A DNA stretch of 64,000 nucleotides from Rhea pennata (lineage: Eukaryota > Chordata > Aves > Rheiformes > Rheidae): assembly GCF_028389875.1 (NCBI RefSeq), contig NC_084678.1:13546899-13610898 (forward strand), read 5' to 3'. The notes under the pieces were generated by a model. That model was not told the origin of the DNA, did not search any database, and saw only the letters and a program-made list of their open reading frames with translations. Each line of letters opens with the position of its first letter. Position 1 is the first letter of the stretch. The translations under genes and the position numbers were made by a program. Shown here piece by piece: positions 14,901 to 29,900 of the stretch.

Positions 14901-17900
14901 CCAGCTGTGGTTTCTTCCAGTGACCCAAATCCCACAGTGGTACACTGCAGCAGCATCTGTTTGTAGGGCAACTGTTTATAGGTTAAATGCACAGCGTTGC
15001 AGGATCTTGAAACTAGCTGTGAAACAGTATGTGTCCTATCTGAATTCAAGATGTTCTGGGACACCCAGTGCCATTTTTATACAACAGCTGTATTTGAGGG
15101 ACCCTGAACTATAGCAGCTAGTACTATAGTCCAGCCTCACATTCACTTAAAAAAGTGCTGGAGAAGCTTCAGCTCAAATGGTTAGTGTGTGGTGGTGTTA
15201 TTGCCAAGGTTGCAGATTCAATCCCCATATGGGCTATGCTGAGGGTTGGACTCCAGAGGCCCCTTCCAACCTTTGTTTTTAGTACCAGTTCAGCAGTGAC
15301 AGATACCTTTATTTAAATAATATAAATGGTAATACACACATAATGCAATAAGAATCCTCCAGGATTTACATCACTCCTTTTATTTGCTTGCCCTAAAACA
15401 TCAAATCCACATTATTCATAACCTGCCTAAGTGTGAGCCATATAACATTGATTTCTTCCCTACCACCCTCCCTGTGGGAACACAGGACTCACGAGTTGTG
15501 TCACGAGTACTACTTCAGAGGAAAAAAAACCAGAAAACAAAAAACAAACAAACAAAAAAACCACTATAGCTTTGCAATGAAACATCATTCTCCGTTATCA
15601 GCGCCTTACACAGCCTGACCGAGATCATAACCAGCGTGTGGTTCCAGTCAGAAGACCCTTCAGCATACACTTTAATGCACATCCTTGAGCCCTCAGCAGC
15701 CTTCGATACAGGAGTTGCACTGCGAGTTCACATCACTTGCACTGCTAGTTGAAGAGCATATCTTTCAGCAGTGTTTCTTGCTGAGCTATATTTAGCTGGG
15801 ATGATTTCCCCCAAACCAGATCCTTGCTCAGCTGCAAGGCAAGAAAAAGCAAGAGCAAGGAGTCCTTCTGCTCACACTGACATTGCCACCACAAGAAATG
15901 CTCAACAAACTACAGCCTGGAAGCATGTCTTGGGCTGGATAATCAGTTGTGCTTTCATCACTCTAATGACTAAATGCCATAATTCTGTTGCAGACAGGAC
16001 AGAGCCGCTATCCAGCAGCCTTGTTTAACCACAGGCTGGGGGAGCAGGTGGAAGAGAGTGAGTGGGGCCAGAGGAGAAATCTTCTGTTCTGAAATAACTG
16101 GCCACTACATTTACAGCAGAACTTAGGCATGTTAGTCCTTGTGCATTAACTAATAGCACAACTGAAAATGAAGACCCTTATGTTATGCCACGGCCCAGTC
16201 CTGTAGCATGCTGTGACACCTTCCAACAGTCATCAGTTGCATCTGGAGAGGAGTGAAAGCCTCCTAGAGGCACGGGAAGGAGGCTCAGCATCTTCACCAA
16301 ACCTTGCAGCAAGCCTTTAAACCAAGAGACAGGCCCTGCCCTCCAGCTGTGTCTAGATTTTCTTCCTCACCCATTAAGAAAACTATAAAACCAAGGAACA
16401 AAGACAGTAGAGCTTTCACAGGTGGTCAAAATACTGATTACCTTGCAGCCTTCTCCATCTGAGTCCTCTCATATAATCAGATACTGGATCTGTTAGTGTG
16501 TGTTAGCTCACACAGAGCTGATCACTAAGTAAAACTAGGCAAGAGCAAACCTGTCACAAGGATGTAGGTCACTCGGGGACAGTGGGTTGCAGCATGAGAG
16601 TTATGATGGGCAAATATGCAGTTTTATTTTAACTGAAGTCTGAACTACTCATTGTAGAGCTTCTGTCACTCCAGAAATTATAGTGATGGATATCTGTAAT
16701 TGCCTGAGAGAGTGAGGGTCAACATAATTAACTGAACACTGGCTGATTTGCAGCCTTGAAATTCCAGACAGAACTAAAAGCCAAATGAGCAAGACACATA
16801 ATTAAGACATCATTCCCTTATTTGGATGCAAGAATAGCTTATGGAGAAAAATAGACACAAATATCAGGTAACTTTAAAGCTGTAAAGTTTTTGCATGTAA
16901 CTGGCAGAATCAATCACACCAACCATCCTTTTCACACTGCTCTCTTGCCTCCTACTATCAGGAAAGTAGGACTGCTCTTACCCTATTACGGGAATTGCTG
17001 GCACGTCACATAGCTACCAGTTTTTACATGCTCCAAAATTGCCTCGTTAAAAAAAAAAAAAAAAAGTTTGTGTCTCAGTGCCTGCTTTCTAATTTTGTGT
17101 GGAGCAAAGACTCTAAAAGGCAAGTCCCTCCTACGAAGGATTTACTACTATCCATAATTGTACATTGTAAGCAGCACTGCACTGTCACAGTGCAATGCGT
17201 GGGTGAGTCAAAGCCCTGGCACACACTCTCCTCACAGCTACTTATAGGAAGGATGAAAATAAACTCCTTGTTGAATTGTACATGATGCACTGATAATAGA
17301 GATGCCAACTCAAAAAGCAGAGCATTTTCCTCCTGAAGAGCAGCAGACACCAGATACTTTATGGAGAGCCAGTACATGATCTTCCCAGTTCTCTTTCCTC
17401 CGCCTGTTTGCACCCAGGGCCTCACCTGAAAGTGGGATCCCTCCCCCAAATCCTCCAATTCCATCTGCAAATCTGTCATAAGAGGAAAAAAAAAAATCAC
17501 AAAACAAACAAACAAACAAAAAAAAATAGAAAAAAAAATCAATGTGATTGCTGCTGACTGCAGCTCACTTCCTGAAGCCGGGATTGATCGCTCACTTGTC
17601 AGTGCAGAGCCCATGGGCACATGCACATGTCCAGCTCAACTCCCTGCCTCTCTTTTTGAAAGATTATTAGCCAGACATGGACCTAACCAAGAAAGAGCAG
17701 AAAAAGGATTCCAAAGTATGTTTTTTGGCTTCCACTACAAACCCAACAGAAAAGCAATTTTAAGGCAACTATATCATACCGATACTGTGCAAGAAAAACT
17801 GTGCAAAAATACATCTGGGAAGCAAAGGAAGACACAGATAAGGAATCCCATGAACAAAGAGCACAGAATTTCTTGCGGTGAATTCTGCTGAACACCTGCT

Positions 17901-20900
17901 GTGCCTGGAACAGAGCCTCTGCAGACCAGCAAGAAGAGCTAGAAAGGAGGGCCTGGGTCATCGGGTTTGAAAGTCAGCACAAACCTGTATGCATATGCAT
18001 GGGCTATATCTGTTCCCAGGTTGTCTCTAATAAGCTATTCTATGCCTGTACCTGCAATGCCAGAGATAGCACACCTTTTTTGAGAAGAAGTCCCCGCAGT
18101 GGGCAGGGCAGAGGCTGGTAAGATTAAGAACTTCCTAAATATGAGGGCAGGGAACTTGCCAGGATCTCCTGCTCATAGGGCATGTCAGTGCATTGCCCAA
18201 TAGCAGCCTCTTGAATCCTAATCACAGGCACTGCTGAGGATTCAGTCACCTGTAACAGTCTAATGTCATCAACCTTGGTGTAAAGCTGGCCCTAAGATGA
18301 TTCATTGCCTTGAATGTGACAGAGACAATCTGACTGCATGAGGTAGGTATCAATCTATTGATTGCCAGCACATGTGAGAGTCATCAGGCCCACAAACATG
18401 TGCCCATGCTCCAGAGGGGACAAGCAATTAGTGATTTTCCCCTACGAGCTGGCTCCTGTACCTGCACATGAGCATGTGTCCAACATGTTACCAAACAGAG
18501 TCTCAAACTGGCAATCCTGTGGTGGAGGGCTGTGTGCTCTCCACCAGATGAGCCAACAGAGACTTTCCCACTGATCGAGCTGGTTTGTTATCTCCTCGGC
18601 AGCCTGTTTTGCCATAATTATGCACCACACACGTCAAGTCTCACCCCCCTCAGAGCCAGCACAGAGCATTCAAGAGCCTCACAAGACTCACATGGAACGC
18701 TGCATGGAAAGAAAAACCAGCCTGAGGCCACATGCAGGCTCTCAGTGCCCAACATACTCCAAGAACAGGAGTGCACATGGCCATGCCTGCATGGTCTTAG
18801 CACAAGCCACAGGTGACTGAGCTAGCAGGCAACGACCTGCTCTTCTCACCCTCAGGAATTACACCACACAGGAAACTGGAGTTGGCAAAGTCTTTGGCTT
18901 CTGAGAGATCAAAACATATACATTTGTTCTATTATTTGCTTGAACCCAAACTGCCCAAGCAATTACTGGGGAAAAGAAGATTTTGAAGTAATCTGAAAAA
19001 ACAAACAAACAGAGCTTCCGCCCAAACCAGAACCCCCTCAAAACTTTAAAAAGCTGAAGAATGCTTGGAGTTTGAAGGCTTATGTTTGCTTTGCATATGG
19101 CAACAGTAATAAGCACTATGACTTCTGAACTCTAGAGCAGTTCCCCACTGCCCCCAGGAATTTACAGGGACTGTTTTACCGTTGAAAGAAAATGTTCAGA
19201 TTTTGACTTGACCCTTCGGTCTCTATCTAGACTTGGAAGGAGCATCACTTACATATACAGCAAACTGTCTGAGCTGTATCCAGGAGCCTTTTATAAGGAA
19301 GCAGCATTGGTGCCTCCAGTTCTGCTCAGTTTTCCTAAGCCAGCTGGAGCTGGCTAAACCGATGTCCTGCAGATCAAGCTCCCCTTACTTCTATTTTTAG
19401 CATCCTCTGGTGCAAGTTAGGGGGGAAACACATTCTTAGACTAGATACCTTGTTAATGCAAGTGACCGTGGCAATATCAGTGATAGTCCACACTTTTATA
19501 CCATAGGAGATCAGGACAGAGATAGGACTTGTCTGCAAGTTATTTGAAAGTTTTCAAGATACATCCTGAAATGGCTTGCTCTGTGGAAGCACTCAGAGTG
19601 AGCGTTCCCTATCTCAGTAGACAGTGCAAAAAACCCTAGGTTTTAATATCTCCTAGAATACAACAGTATTAATTGGATGCTCTTTCCAGCAGCTAGAAAG
19701 AGGCATCTAAATTTAATTCAAATGACAAGACAGTATTACAGCAATATAACAGGGACAGTGCTTTATATTGTCCCACAGGAGTTTGTAGTCACCTCACTAG
19801 ATCAGCCAGCCTCCGAGATCACACATCCTGGCATGAAGGATCAAGAGCAACACACAGCAAAGGCAGGCAGGCCCCGCCAGACTCACCCTTCTGCCGTCTT
19901 CCCCGTGCGAGGCCAGGCAGAGCCTCCACGGCCCAGCGGCGCCTTGCAGCCTGCGTAGCGGCTTCATGCCAGCATCAGGCCTCTGAACAGCTGAATGTCC
20001 TTGCTTCTAAAGAGCCTGCAGTCTTTAAACCAAAGTCCTTTCCATGCAGAGCTGGTGGAGATCATCCAACAAAGTCTGCTGGAGGCTCAGCTTTTAGCCT
20101 TCGCAAAGGTTGCTCCTGTGTTGGGGCCCGCTTCGTCCTCCAGAAGCGCGCAGGCAGCTCCCCTGCTGTGATACAACATCTGCTCTTAATCCCTGGGTTG
20201 CTGGGGTATGCTTTCTTTAAAGATGAGAGGTGTAAACATGGCCTCTCCAGAGCCTCTGTCTCTACCGCTTTATGACCTTCCCCTTGCAGATGAGTCAGCA
20301 AGAAGAAACGGGAGGCTGCTTCCCAGGCCGCGCTCCCCAGCCCCACTAGCCCACAGCAGTTTCTGAGCCGCCTTTCTGCAGAACAGGATGGTCTCTTTCG
20401 GAAGAAAGGCTCAACATAAAGAAAACTTTTTCTGGTTTTGATAGCAGCAGGATTTTGGGAGGAGAAAGAGAAAAAAAAATCCCAGAAATGAACCTCCAAG
20501 CCACAACACTTGAAGTTCAGGAGAGTAGAGACTCACTGTGCCCAGAGTACAGTTCTTCTGAGTAGAAGCATGAGCCAGTCTAAAAAGTTCCTTACTAAAA
20601 AGCTCCCTTAAAGAAGAACTTTGTTGTTGTTTTTGATAAAGGTAACCTGCAGCTACCCCTGCACTACGCTGAGCCCTGACCTGGCACGGGCCCAACTCCA
20701 GGGATATATTTGTGCTTTACCTACTGGTAGCTCAGGCGAAGGCAAGTTTCAAGGGAGCAGTGTCCCAGGGGACGAGCACCAGGGGAGCCTTCCCTCCTCT
20801 CCTGAGGAGGCACGATAGGGATTGCCGGCCAGGCCTCGCTGTCCTCCCTCTTTGCTTGCAGACAGGGCCTCCTTGCACAGCCTCTGCAAATATCTGCAGC

Positions 20901-23900
20901 CCAAACTCCTGTTCCTTGGTACAGGGGGTGAGCAAGCTGGTCTTCAGCCATAGGAAAAACCCTCCTGCAGCATGCAGCTCTTACACAGCACATAATCCAG
21001 GGGAAAAAGACCAAGTTTCAGTACTCGGAGGCTGATTTCCTGCACAGAGCTGAGGGCAGACAAGCCCCCCAAATCCTCGCTGCCTGGCGGGGCCAGGCTC
21101 CCAGCTGCGCCCCCTCGTTACGATCAGCAGCTGGTGGTGGAGGTCGCTGGAGCTGTCAGCCTTTGCTGGCTCTCTGCTTCCCTCTCACCTGTGAGCACAG
21201 GGGCCCTCCGGGGCTTGGACACTGCGCGGGACCTTGCTTTGGTTGTGGACAAAGCAGATCAAAGGCAGATTTCCAGTCAGACACAAGGTTCTTCTGAATG
21301 GGAAAAATCATTTAACAGATAGAAACAAAATGTTCCTGCACCTTGGTAACAGCAGACATCGTTGGAGTTGTCACGTCTCATCATTTTATGATGATCTTCA
21401 CTGGGTTTGGTGTTTTCATTCTGTCCTCAGCTTCTGAATTTCCATTAGGACTTTAAGAAAGACCACTCCTAGTTTCACGGTTGCGATAAAAAGCTGGAAA
21501 ATGTGGTTCACATCTCTGAAAAACACAAAATCAAAAATGTTATTCCCTCTCCTTCATGTGTGTGTATGTATTTGCATCTTTTCCTGCATTTGCCTTTTGT
21601 TGGGGATAGAAGTGAGGGTGTGCACAGACCTATGTTACTGTCTCTGAGCACCCACCATGTAGTTATCAATCTCAAAAGGGAAATGAGATTTTAATAATTA
21701 ACCATATTAAATACTGTAGCATGTGTGTATACATGTACATATATAAAATATGCAGAGAATTCATATAAATCCATATTCTCATACTGCTTTACCCATTCTC
21801 AGTTAGGCTTTTAATCCCCCACTATACAGCGCCTCTGAAATCTGATGTACAGATTCTGGGAGAATCTATAAATCTCACTTGGAAGCATTAAGATACAGAT
21901 AGAGGCATGTGAGCAGCAGGTCGGATGGACCTTTCATTTGCAGATAAGCTCCCCGAGTAAGTCACTCTTCCCTGATTTATACTGTGAAAATCACGTTAAT
22001 CTCTTTCAAACAAATTCTAGCCAGAGAGTTGATTTCTGAGACATACAGGGAAATGAATGAGGAGGGGGGGAGGGAAAGGGGTGACAGGAATTAAAAATAC
22101 ATGTTCAAATCCCTTAGTACAGCATTTGAGCATCATTCCCACTTCAGCTGGGATTATTGCAGATGCCATTGAGGGACTATCTGGCCCATTACTTTGAAGA
22201 GAAATCCAGGGACCCAGAGAAAAAAATTAGGTGATATCAAATATTAGGTAAGAAGGACAAGAATTAGGATATGAGTGTTTCCAAGTACAAGAGCTCACGA
22301 TAAAGTCTACTGCCCTTTCTCCTCATACGAGTGAGGAGAGTGGTTCTGATACCTTCCTATTACAAATGATATGAGCAGAATTTGGTCTTCACATTGAGCT
22401 CAGGGAAATTAATTTAAAAGGGATAAGGAGTGGCATTTGTATTTTGTGCTGTTGTTCTGATGATGCATGAATACAGAGCTGATCCTGCAGATGTATTTGG
22501 TCAGGCTTAAAAAACATGGAGAAATTATAATTAGATACTTTTACTGGTTCTTTTACAATCTATTATTTCATTTTTTCTCTCTTGTGTATCTGATAAATGG
22601 AATTTTTTCCATAACAACTTTATAATCATTATTTTTATCTGCAGTAGAGGGATAACTATTGGAACAATTTTTTTCAGTGTCATCCCTGTTTTGAGTTTTT
22701 TTTTTTTTTTTCTCGAACTTCAGGCTCCAGCTTTGTAACCTTCGTTGGAGAGGAGACAATGAGAATCCTTAACGTTGCCAGAATGCAGGCCAGAAAGCAG
22801 CATAACTCTTTCAGATCTGCTTTCTGGATTATTACTTGAAAGCTAGCAAATGCAGCATGTGTGTATGCCTAGGGGAGGGGTTCAATTACCTGAGATTCTC
22901 TGCAGATATTAGCAGTGTCTCGTGGGGAAGTCTCATTTTTTATGCAGAATAAAATCACTATGGCACTGATCATATGATTTGAAGACTCAATCCTGAGGCA
23001 GCATTACTGAAAGGGGAGGTGAAACTGCATAAGACACTCCGTTCAGACAGCATGAGGCTGTGAGCAGCACACGAATTTTATGCACCAGGCAGGAGGATAG
23101 CTGCTGGATTGGTCTATTAGATGTGTAGTCGGGAAACCACAGGAAAGCTTTATTTCTGGCAAGTCCGCATTTTGTCAGGATGCATCACTGGTGATACTAG
23201 AAAAAAGAAAACCTGCTGCTACGTGAGATTAAAAGATACAGGCAGTGTTAGCTACAGAAGATGACTATGAAACTCGTTTGATAACCGCCTTAAATACCTT
23301 CTCAAGAGTGAATTTAACTGCTGGACGGCACTGGTTTCAGCTGACTGTCTGGAAAGTATTGCAAAAAGGATGCATGTTATAAGAAAGCATTTCACTGAGA
23401 GCCGAGCAAATTAGAGGATAACTTCCACCTGCATTGCTGACATTTTGGAAAAATAAAACAGTAAAGCATCCTGTTGCCAGGGTTCTGTTCTTTTCTTCCT
23501 CAAGTGTTGAAGAGAGATTTTGTATTTTCCCTCTGAGGAAAATATCAACCAGAACTCAGAATACTGCAGACTTTCCAAAGAACAGGCATGGTACAAAATG
23601 TGATTTTGGTGTTTTTCCGCAGGCGACTCAGCCAAAGACCTGCTGTTGAGGAGCTAGAAAGAAGAAATATACTTAAACGTGAGTATTTTTTTTTCCTTGA
23701 AGTATTTTTTTATATTTGTTTAGACCAGTGACTACATTCCTATAACTTATTCTTTTTTAATAGGAAAATTCATTCATTCTTGGGATTGTTTTCTGTACCT
23801 AGAAGTTTTCATTTTTGTGCATGTACTAGGTTTCAAGTATTGCAGGAATCAGAATTTATACTTGGATAAAAGCATGAAATTTATTACACGAATATTATAG

Positions 23901-26900
23901 GACTTGTCCAAATATAGGCTTTCAAATATTTTTATAGTGAATACACTGTTCTGGATGTATGAGAAGGGAGTAGAGTCCAAGTTTCATGCAGTGCGATGAA
24001 AATTTGGACTGTCATTTTACAAGACTTGGGACTATCATGGCAAACCAAACATTGAATATCATCAGGGCTAAAGAGGAATGGACAAAGCATGCTTGCAGAG
24101 GTGTGATTTTCCTAGCAAATATATTCAGCCATATCATTAAATATATTCCCAAAGACAAGTCAAAGAGAGATCATTTGGAGATATTAGAGCTTTTAGAGAG
24201 AGAATTCCAGGCCACTTGGAGCTGTTCGCTATTGGTGACTGTTGCTCCCACATCTTTCAAATAAATGCAAAGCAGATTTTTTTTCCTTAAGATAGCTGCT
24301 CTTACCTGGAAATTAGACAGGGGATGAACATATTCCCTTTCCTTAGATGCGCTGTGAATCCTCTGAATTAGGTGAAGGACAGAGAGGTTTGAAACTGTCT
24401 CCATATGGGTCTCATATAGGGGAAAGGGGAAGGCCACCTGCCTTAAGGAAAACTGTATTGCTGCTGTTATTTTCATGGTCTATTTGGTGTTGAAAGTCAG
24501 AAAATAGTTTCTCATTGAACAAGCAAAAAACATAAAGCCATATATATTTGTCATACAAACAACACTGCCTTGGTATTTAATTCAGATATAAACATTAAAA
24601 TGATTATAATTCACTAGAAACAAAGTTATCTACCTTATGTTACTTAAGATCAAATATCTCAGAAGAGTGACATTCTTCATCTGAGGGTTTCTTCAGGTAT
24701 TTAACAGGTGTTCAATACAGAACACTGCTTTGACAATAGTTCAGTTAAACAGGAAAGCAAAATGACTTTTTCCAAATTGTTTGGATTCAGCAAAAATTTT
24801 TTTAACATAAAATTAATTAGGAAATAAGCTTCTTCTAAGAGCAAGCAACATTAGACAGGTGAATACATTAGGCAAATGCCACTAGATGAGAGGAAAGCAG
24901 CAACATAACCAAATGGTTTCAGACTACCCATTTTTTCTTTCACGAGTCCATAGAAAAGATCTCATGCTATAGTCATTAAAGTTATTAGGAATTTCGTTTC
25001 AGTTTTAACACAAAGGAGTTCTATAGTCAACTTACTTACTTACACGAATTTTCCATATGCTTCTAATGCGTACTTTGCACATGGTTAAATTAGGTGTATT
25101 TGACACATGCACTTATCTAAATGAGAAACTGGATAAATTCTTTGAAAAGGTAAATGCAAGAACTTGGCCTAACTTCATCTACCAGAAGAAAGAAAAAGAA
25201 CTAACCAAAGATTCTAAAACATGGGGACTCAGATTTTTTTAAGAGGCAATGATTAAGATCTCCTTCAAAATACTGTTTCTTTGGGGGTTTTTTTTTGGAT
25301 AAGGAAGAGCTAATCTCTTCTGAAAAAATCTGTTTTTTTCATGTTTACTTTTTGAAGTATGCTGGTTACATCCTTAATCTGGGTTAAACTGACCAGCTGT
25401 AATAATAAAAAAGTTTGAATACATTCATATAATGAGCTTAGAGAGAGAGAAAGCAGAAAGAGATAAAGCAGAATTAAAGATATGTCCTGAATGCCAGCTA
25501 AACATACTGGTCTAGATTTGTATCTTATTTAAAGACCTCCCAGCATGGAGCAAATTTATTGACTTCAGCTCAGTTGCTCAGGCCTTATACAGGTTCAGCT
25601 GAGATCAGAAGCCACTCCCTTCTATTTAATTTATCTTTTCTATTATATAAAAAGCTAGGTATCTTATAATGAACTAAGGTCATCACTTGGTTGTGTCAGT
25701 AGCAATCTTACAATGCTGGACAGAGGCATCAACTCTAGACTCAGCTTTGAGTGAATTTGCAAATTAATATTCTCTCCTTTTTTTAATAAGAATTTGACAT
25801 TCTTATTGCAGAATTTAAAAACACACCTGGATTGAGTCTGACCTTGCAAAGCCGTTAACTAAAAATTCCCTTCACAGAAATGACTATAATGTCCTCCAGG
25901 TTGTACAGCGAGCCCAAAGTTTCCTAACATCTTTGATGCTCATAATACCTACTACTAATGGAAGTAATGCTAGCCCAAAAGATGTTTTAAGGACTAATAA
26001 TTCATGTTTGCACATTTTTTTTTCAAAATAAGATGCATATTGCAAGTGCTTAAGGGCTGCTATTATGTTATTTTAAAACAAATCTCAATAAGATTAAAAT
26101 AAGTGATGGTTCTTATTTCTGGCAGAGAGATATTTCTGAGATAAAAGTAATACTTTAAAAGAAAACATACAGCCAATGCTCTGTTACAATTTTGTTGATC
26201 TTCTGAGTCCTCTCAACTTTAAGTACAGAAATGATTCACTGTAGAGCATAATAACCATATGTACTAAAATCAATACCCAGGTGTTCACACGTGTTCTTCC
26301 TTTCAAAAGAAAGCTGACATTCACATTCAAGACGGCAGCTTCTCTTAAATTAGACCGTACAATTCCTGGTTCATTCTTAACACCAGGAATTACTTCAGGG
26401 TCACGGACAGCTAAGAATTCCCTGAATAACTCATAGAGTAGTAAAATGAATTACAGTACTGCACATGTCACTTTATAACTGGGAACATATCTCTACTGAG
26501 ATTTATAAAGCCAGCCCTCACTAATGAATGGATCTAAGTGTAGGCAGAGTGGTGCTGCTTGCAAAATCTGTTTTCTCTGTGTAATTATGCCTGAACTCTG
26601 TCACGCCCTTGGTAGTATTTCTTATCAAATTTTATTTTTCCTAAAAAAAGTATTTCTTGTATTTCTACATTTGGCATTTTCTTTAAGCTGGGAATAAGCT
26701 CTAAGCCTGAGTGAATGTCTCATAGAAATGGGCCACTATATATGCATAGCATGTTAAAATTTTGAAGAACATTCTTTGGTCAGGAACATATATTTCTGTT
26801 TTTTGTTTTTTTTTTTTTTGTTTGTTTTTTTTTTTCCTTTAGGAATTCTCTTGTTGCATATCACAGGCATATTTTGAAAGGGACAGAAAATTCTCTTTAA

Positions 26901-29900
26901 AAATACAGATATGAATATCAACTGTAAAAGGAGTACATTAAAACTGAGTGAAGGATACTAGTAGCTTTTTGTGGGTAATCTCTACATCTTAAAACTCATT
27001 CTACTACTTAAAGCTTAGTGTGTCCTTTTAAATGTTCCAGAGCTAAGTAACAGATCATTACTGGTCACTACTGATCATTAATTTTACATGCTGTATTCTC
27101 TGTTCTAAATTTGTATGCCTTGCCACTGAATTGTAATATAGCATATTGTAACATTTTAAATTCATTCAATTTACATTTCTACTATACCTTGTTGTAGCTA
27201 TGCTCTACTATGTTACTTTAAATACTTAAAATTGTGATTCAGTGTAATCTAATAAGCATAAAAATAAAGGAGAAAAATAATTAATTACTAAAAATATCCT
27301 TTTTGGAAACTCATATCCTGGCTCTAGTTTCTTTTTAAGGCATACTAAAAATCATGTGTGTGCTTGAGCATTGGGAATGTCTAGTGCAAGTCGTATAATA
27401 TACTTTACAGTAGTATCTAGAGAATCCCAGAATGGTTAAACATTTTCCTCTGGGTCTTCATCTTTTTTCAGGTCATGGGCTCAAGTCTTAATTTAGTAAC
27501 AGATAGTACTAGAAATAGAAATGCCATTAACTCATATCCCCAGGCAAAGGATATATTTCACACAATGTTACAGCAGTCTGGTCTATTTTTAGATCCAGTG
27601 TGTAGGAGTTATCACGGCTTGAATGTTAATAGGCACAACACACAAAAGCAAGCTGGCTTAGGTTAGAACAGAACATTACAAAAGGAAAATCTATGAGGGT
27701 AAAGAGGCTCTAATGTTAAGTGACATATTTTGAATAGCAGAGGAAAAAAGCATGCAAGTCAGAGATAAATACTGTGTCAGTGTGACCATCTAAATATGTA
27801 GCCTGAGAATAAGGTTAGATAGGAAGGAATATACTTTCCCTGAAGCTGCTGCAGTAAGTCTTTTCAGCATCTGTTGCAACATAATTGCTTCAGCAACACG
27901 GAGAATAATAAATGATGATTAGTTTTTCCTTCAAAAATTTATCTATCTATCTGAAGGGCAGGTGTGGCTGCTCTTGGTTATTAAATCTCTTTAAAACTGA
28001 AGGTTAGGTCACAGGAAAGCTGACATTGGCACAAGTACTTGGTCCTCACTGAAAAGTAACTGTACATTCTAGCAGAGACCCAGAGAGAGATACTGAGCTG
28101 ACAACACGGACAAGAACTAGCTACTGATTTGTCTATGCTATAAATTTTTCTGGAACTTTAAAAACTACTGATCTTCCTCATGAAGAAAATCATCTTTTTT
28201 TTAATATTCTCTGCAGAACGAAATGATCAAACAGAACAGGAAGAAAGAAGGGAAATCAAACAGAGACTGACAAGAAAGGTAAAATCTTGCAATACTTTCT
28301 ATTAGTTTTAGAATTTTATCAAAGATAATAAGAAAGAACCTAGAGTAGTTACAATATCGACGAGTCATAGAGGTCATTATTACACAAAAATCCCTTAACA
28401 TATATCCTCAGCAGTCTCTGAAATAGTAGTATCTAGTAAAACAAACTTTAAAAATACCTACCATCTCTCAGATGCATGAGGAATGATAGAATATCAAAAC
28501 CTTAAATCAACAAATGGATATTTGCTTGCATACTGCATATTCTGCAACTATATTGCTAAAAAAGCAGTTCTTCGTTCTTTGTAGCAATCTGTCCCAGAGC
28601 TGACTCCCTGCTGAGCAGGAGTGTGGTCCTGCGATAAATTTCTCTTTGTATTTAAGGTGCTGTCAGAATCAGAACTAGATACTGTTATCATTCTTTTCCT
28701 AGGAATCCCTACTGGAATTATAAGCCAAATATTATAACTTGCTAAGCCCCAATTGGAATTCTTACAGTGGGATCTGTTCTGAAAACCTTAAACAGAAAAT
28801 CTACCATTGACTGCAGCTGACAACCCCTAGTGTGTAATTTGTTACAACTTCTTTACATACTGCAAATGCTTCCAGGTTCAAATGTTTTCCTCCAAAGTCC
28901 ATTATAGAGCCACTGTGCATTAGCCTGCAGGTCCATTTAAGTCATTATTACTCTCTTAACAATACTCTGAAGAACTGAACATTTCTTGGGAATTTATCAA
29001 TTTCCCCATTTTTTTTTACATATACATAAATACATACAAAGCAAAGATGGAAAGTGCAAAATATTGCACATTTTATTGAAATGTTTGATTTTAACATTAG
29101 TTTTATTTTACAAATATAGCTAAACCAGAGACCTACAGTTGATGAACTAAGGGACAGAAAAATCCTGATTCGATTCAGTGATTATGTGGAAGTGGCTAAA
29201 GCACAGGACTATGACAGACGAGCAGATAAACCATGGACAAGACTATCAGCAGCAGATAAGGTACTGACATAATTTAAATGAACCATCATTACTTTCTAGT
29301 TGCTTTGTATGTAACGATACATTAGATTCTGTATGTAATAGTGTAATTAAACAATATTATGTTGTATTAATGGCTGGGACATTTAATCTCTCCTCTGTGC
29401 ATGTTATGATTGGTTGCTATGCAGCAGCCACACTGAGACATGCTATCAAAAGAATTTATATATATTTATAAAATGCCTATTTCGCTAAATTACAAAGTAC
29501 CAAATATTTAAGAATCTGTGAAAGCAACCCAGCATGTTCCTGTTCACTAGCAGTTGTCATTTAAAGAGTGATCTCATTTTTATAGCTCTGAATTTTTTGG
29601 CATTATTCAGCAAAAGAGAAAATAAGTCTTCCCTTATGACTGTGCAATCCTATGGATATAGGTGACAACAGAATCTCGCCTCATACATGCATGTTGTGAT
29701 AGGGCAAACACAGTCTGATCTTTATTCAAAAATGATATGTACTGAAAATTGTACAAAAATCCATTTACCAATTTCTGGGCAATCTTTCCTGATCCTTACT
29801 AAATTTTAACTGTAATCACATTAAATGTAAGAAAATAAATGCTGTGGTTTTATGCCCCTTTCACAATTACTTCTAGGCAGAGGTGACCATGTCAGCAATC

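Larger units (their letters stand above)
2992..23622 (+). other. Large PHACTR3 intron (about 20.6 kb)
   Basis: No exon recognised on either strand. It holds a tRNA-Ile/CR1-type SINE (15162-15281), an older tRNA-like repeat (18499-18557), a possible decayed CR1 piece near 11950-12000, CpG-dense patches (8205-8280, 12760-12860, 14430-14550), a T21 run (14862) and an AAAC repeat (17500). G+C is clearly higher than in the right part of the window. Confidence 0.6.

Noticed and set aside
15162..15240. A functional tRNA-Ile gene
   Set aside because: Anticodon arm and acceptor pairing are degraded and the sequence continues into a CR1-like tail, so it is a SINE.
17075..17626. 183-codon open frame on the - strand
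   Set aside because: Composition is driven by an A/T-rich simple repeat ([17 protein letters not shown]). No family resemblance.
20062..20499. 145-codon open frame on the - strand
   Set aside because: Lies in a G+C-richer patch with few stops. No similarity recognised.
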